DNA from: Tubulanus polymorphus
Taxonomy: Eukaryota; Nemertea; Palaeonemertea; Tubulaniformes; Tubulanidae
Direction of reading: 5' to 3'
Assembly: GCF_964204645.1 (NCBI RefSeq)
Contig: NC_134034.1
Span: forward strand, 4,124,072-4,188,071
DNA: 64,000 nt
Shown: positions 60,621-64,000 of the stretch, in pieces
Layout of the letters: the number at the start of each line of letters is the position of its first letter
How positions within the stretch are numbered: the first letter of the stretch is position 1
The notes under the pieces: model-generated
The model's database searches: none
Seen by the model: the letters and a program-made list of their open reading frames with translations, nothing else
Told to the model about the DNA's origin: nothing
Made by a program: the position numbers and the translations under genes

Positions 60621-61751
60621 TTACTTCCCTTTTGTATTTGGCAATTTGATTAAATCAAATACATTTATTCTTAAATTATTATCTCTTTCTATTTTTGGGA
60701 TGTTTTTAATTATAACAGGATACTTGTCTATCTTATAATTATTTTCAAATGGTTTATAATGAGTTAATCTAAAACTATGTTGTTTATAATCTTCAACTGG
60801 GTGTAAACAACTTATTATAGCCCATAGAAAACATTTATCATCTTCATTTTGTACATTTATTACAGCATTAGTTTTAAATGGTAGTTTAATATAACTCGAT
60901 GCTTTAATATCTGGTTCTTTATAATATGATACATTATTTTCATCAATTGGTTTTGATTTAGTTAACTTATTATATTTTGTGTTATAAACATGTAAAGTCA
61001 TAAATATTATTTCATCAAATATTAAACCAGATCCTTCAAAATATTTCTCTTCTATTTTAGTTTTTACTTCATTATAACATTTATCTAATTTATCATCTAT
61101 ATGTTGTTTAGATATAATATGTTGTGAATGAGAATTTATATTATATATTGGTTTATCTTCAGATTTTATAAACTTTACTTTAACTGATATACTAATTTTA
61201 GGGTATTCAACATCAGTTATTATTTTTATTATTTCTTTCATATTTTCTAAATGTTTTTTATTTTCTTCTAATGTTTTTCCTTTATGGAATTTAAACTCAA
61301 TAGCTGCTGGGCCAATATCACTTTTAAATGCTTCGGTTATCTCTATATCTTTTTTATTATCCAATAAATTAATATATTTTCTTACATCTTCCATGTATGG
61401 TCTTTTATTGTTTAATTTATTTTTTATGCTTTTAATTGTCTTCTGTTTCTTATCATTATCTTCATCAAAATAATCTTCACCTAAAATATCATTATTCTTA
61501 TTTCTAATATGACTTTTAGATTTTAAATGTTCTTTATAATATCTTTTATCACTGAATGATTGATTACATGTATCACATTTGTATGTTTCTTTTTCATTCT
61601 TTAATACATCTAATTTAGTTTCTAATATATCATCTTCATATTCTAGTTTCAATTTATTCTCTAAATGTGTTTTAGTTTTATTGTGCCTTGCTTTTTGGGA
61701 TTTATCTATATTGATATTACATGTTGGACAGTAGTACTTATTTGCTTCCAT
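60621..61751 (-). pseudogene. N-terminal part of a probable protein-primed DNA polymerase B; catalytic domain missing
   Basis: 376 codons starting 47 bases inside a TATA box of the right terminal repeat. Two C2H2-type fingers open the protein (YCPTCNINI...H...H and YKCDTCNQSF...H...H). A long central part follows, and from residue 306 KCFLWAIISCLHPVEDY, HYKPF and NNLRINVFDL. That last block is what I know directly upstream of the exonuclease/polymerase domains in Polinton-type PolB proteins. The frame then ends (NTKGK, stop) with no exonuclease or polymerase motif (no DxxSLYP, no YxDTDS). The rest, usually far longer, is absent from the whole element. Either the body was deleted or, less likely, this N-terminal module exists as a separate protein here. 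The other end-linked genes are kept, so an internal deletion is favoured. Confidence 0.65.
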
Positions 61752-61772
61752 TTTAATACTAAATTTTTTATT

Positions 61773-62391
61773 AAAATTGATTTTAGAAGTTCAATGATTT
61801 ATATCATGTATTATTTCAATCACACTTTACTAACACTTTTAATGTTTAAAAATCTAACTCATACAAATATAAATATTGAAATAATGTTGTAAATATATCT
61901 ATATATCTATTCTATAAGAGCTTACACTTTTATATTGAATAATCTGTCAATTTAAATGTTATTCATGTATATGATTATTTTAAGAGTAATAGGGGTAATG
62001 GGCTTTCAGGTTAAAGGTTGAATGGTCGAGTTCATTAAAAACAATTATTAAAAGTAATTTAAAACTATAATATATTTTCATAACCGTGTGTTTTTCAGTT
62101 GAATAATAGAATAATAATTATTATTAAAATATATTTGATTATATGAATTTGTGTATTGTAAATAAATCAATTGGTCGCGGAGCGGAGCGGTAGCGAAGCG
62201 GAGCGACCAATATGCAATACAATATGCATATAAAATTTAAATTATTAATATCTTAGAATAAATATTTAGTTATAATATGAAATGCACACGGTTATGAAAA
62301 TATATTATAGTTTTAAATTACTTTAATGTTTTGTTTTTTAATGAGCTCGACCGTTCGACCTTTGGCTTGAAAGCCCATTACCCCTATTACT
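61773..62391 (-). repeat. right terminal inverted repeat, itself palindromic
   Basis: Inverse copy of the left repeat with few differences. The left repeat reads TATTAAATCAATTGGTCGC at the palindrome centre, where this one reads TATTGCATATTGGTCGC. It ends CCCCTATTACT at 62391 and is followed by the TCTTTA target duplication. The same self-complementary outer and inner halves are present, with the inner copy of the end (AGAGTAATAGGGGTAATGGGC) at about 61982. Confidence 0.9.
61798..61803 (-). promoter_or_regulatory. TATA box in the right terminal repeat
   Basis: TATAAA on the minus strand, 47 bases before the ATG at 61751. It mirrors the box at 50023 in the left repeat. Confidence 0.5.
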
Positions 62392-63106
62392 TCTTTATTA
62401 TCTTGGCTTTATAGTGTAGACGTGTTTGCATTGTTTTTGAGTTTCTTTATTATCTTGGCTTTACAATGTAGACGTGTTTGCATTGTTTTTGAGTTTCTTT
62501 ATTATCTTGGCTTTATAATGTAGACGTGTTTGCATTGTTTTTGAGTTTCTTTATTATTTTGGCTTTATAATGTAGACGTGTTTGCATTGTTTTTGAGTTT
62601 CTTTATTACCCTGGCTTTATAATGTAGACGTGTTTGCATTGTTTTTGAGTTTCTTTATTATTTTGGCTTTATAATGTAGACGTGTTTGCATTGTTTTTGA
62701 GTTTCTTTATTATCTTGGCTTTATAATGTAGACGTGTTTGCATTGTTTTTGAGTTTCTTTATTATCCTGGCTTTATAATGTAGACGTGTTTGCATTGTTT
62801 TTGAGTTTCTTTATTATCTTGGCTTTATAGTGTAGACGTGTTTGCATTGTTTTTGAGTTTCTTTATTATCTTGGCTTTATAATGTAGACGTGTTTGCATT
62901 GTTTTTGAGTTTCTTTATTATCCTGGCTTTATAGTGTAGACGTGTTTGCATTGTTTTTGAGTTTCTTTATTATTTTGGCTTTATAATGTAGACGTGTTTG
63001 CATTGTTTTTGAGTTTCTTTATTATTTTGGCTTTATAGTGTAGACGTGTTTGCATTGTTTTTGAGTTTCTTTATTATTTTGGCTTTATAGTGTAGACGTG
63101 TTTGCA
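62392..63106 (+). repeat. minisatellite, 52-bp unit, about 13.7 copies
   Basis: The unit TCTTTATTATCTTGGCTTTATAATGTAGACGTGTTTGCATTGTTTTTGAGTT repeats at an exact 52-bp period with scattered single changes (ATCTTGG/ATTTTGG/ATCCTGG/ACCCTGG; TAATG/TAGTG/CAATG). No spacers or palindromes are present, so it is not a CRISPR array. The array began before the Polinton-type insertion, because one and a half units lie on its left side. Confidence 0.97.
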
Positions 63107-64000
63107 CTAACGAGCCTGAATGGATTCTCAATTTCAATCTCTATTCAACTAAAACTATATCGTATTAACCAGTGCGCATGCGCGTCTACGTGGAGTAAAT
63201 CGTTCATTAATACGTAATTAAGGCTGGCCGAAATTTAGTATACGTTAATTTACGACCTGATTTTTACTGTAATATATTGTTGTGCGGTTTCGTCACTGGA
63301 AACTGATAGAGCTGTTTGTATTTGTATGTGTCACAGATGGTCAGCTAACCAGGCTTTTATGTCGCTGAATTGAATTGGTTTGAGATCCAAGTCAGAAACG
63401 AAGCAACAAGAACTAGAGTACTATAAACGCTATTGATTAAGAACTGACCTTAGATAACGAACGAAATTGAAATTGAAATTTATTTTCATTACGATGTTGC
63501 ATTATTCGACGATATAATAAGTATGATTAAACGAAGGAAAATGTAACAGGATAATGGGGCTACACGGAGAGACTGAAACAGTCTATCTAAGCCGTATCAC
63601 CCAGAAGCATCCACACCACATTCATCTCACTCACACATCATGCACACAAGTAATTAACAGGCGAAAAGAAACAACAAAAAAAATGTTTAACATATTACAC
63701 ATTAACATAGGTTTGTATAGAATGAAAATTTCCGAAGTGTTGAATAATGATTTAATGTAGGTACGAACAAATAATGGCACGTTTATAACTTCTATGTGAA
63801 CAGCTCTGCGGTACTGAACATCTGAACCCAGTGAATCCTGCAGGTTTCACTGGGAAACTGGAAATTGGAAACGAAGATGGAACTATAGGTTATAGACGTG
63901 TTCAATTGGGAAAATGTATTTCCCTCGGGGTAGGTTATAATAATCGAACCAATGAACTCCGAATGGTGGTACACATAAATCACACCTTCATCACGTACAT
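63107..64000. other. flanking host sequence, nothing identified
   Basis: A GAAATTGAAATTGAAATTTATTTTC run at about 63466 resembles retroposon 3' tails. The open frames here are short and unremarkable. Confidence 0.4.

Larger units (their letters stand above)
49432..62391. mobile_element. Maverick/Polinton-type virus-like element, 12,960 bp, internally deleted
   Basis: The termini are inverted repeats of about 620 bp beginning AGTAATAGGGGTAATGGGC. A 6-bp TCTTTA duplication flanks the element, as is usual for Polintons (AG ends, 5-6-bp duplication). The gene content agrees: retroviral-type DDE integrase with chromodomain, A32/FtsK-like packaging ATPase, double-jelly-roll-type capsid protein, the N-terminal part of a protein-primed PolB, and several small membrane proteins. 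The plus-strand set (50.07-54.84 kb) and minus-strand set (61.75-54.84 kb) converge. I find no polymerase catalytic motifs, no adenovirus-type cysteine protease and no obvious penton. Nonsense codons and frameshifts hit most genes. Composition is clearly more AT-rich than the flanks. It should be unable to replicate or package by itself. Confidence 0.93.

Noticed and set aside
62392-63106. CRISPR-like array
   Set aside because: Units are continuous 52-bp tandem copies without unique spacers; it is a minisatellite in a eukaryotic context.

Overview
The window looks like nuclear DNA of an invertebrate metazoan. It has canonical GT/AG introns, a long first intron, an activin-like TGF-beta ligand, tRNA-derived SINE-like repeats, many small fold-back elements and microsatellites. 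I cannot fix the species; a marine invertebrate, perhaps a lophotrochozoan, is an inference only.

Region 1 (1-29 kb) is one gene for a secreted activin/inhibin-beta-like ligand. Exon 1 (coding 434-923) carries the signal peptide and the start of the prodomain. Exon 2 (27998-28890) carries the rest of the prodomain, an RRKRR cleavage site and the nine-cysteine mature domain. The roughly 27-kb intron between them is filled with repeats: a 2.7-kb inverted repeat with arms of about 1 kb, long (AT)n runs, five copies of one MITE-like family, palindromic MITEs, a tRNA-like SINE and decayed tandem repeats.

Region 2 (29-49 kb) is mostly non-coding repeats with two further genes. One is a minus-strand three-exon gene resembling the N-terminal part of metazoan DUF6729-type proteins (42156-43799), with a probable lesion in its third exon. 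The other is a single-exon class I SAM-dependent methyltransferase (47976-48719).

Region 3 (49432-62391) is the most striking object: a 12,960-bp, visibly AT-rich Maverick/Polinton-type virus-like element. It has terminal inverted repeats of about 620 bp that start with AG. It is flanked by a 6-bp target duplication (TCTTTA) and sits inside a 52-bp-unit minisatellite. The plus strand carries an HNH endonuclease, a one-TM protein, a basic/TM protein, a DDE integrase with a downstream chromodomain, and a truncated A32/FtsK-like packaging ATPase. The minus strand carries the N-terminal part of a probable protein-primed DNA polymerase B, small membrane proteins, a coiled-coil/membrane protein, a double-jelly-roll-type major capsid protein and a C2H2 zinc-finger protein. 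The two gene sets converge at 54.84 kb. The polymerase catalytic domain, the cysteine protease, a recognisable penton and the ATPase C-terminus are missing, and most other genes carry one or two stops or frameshifts. It is therefore a fairly young, internally deleted and inactivated copy. Each terminal repeat is itself a palindrome of about 410 bp with a second copy of the terminal sequence at its inner end, which I do not know from described Polintons.

Region 4 (62392-64000) is the rest of the 52-bp minisatellite (about 13.7 units) followed by unannotated host sequence.
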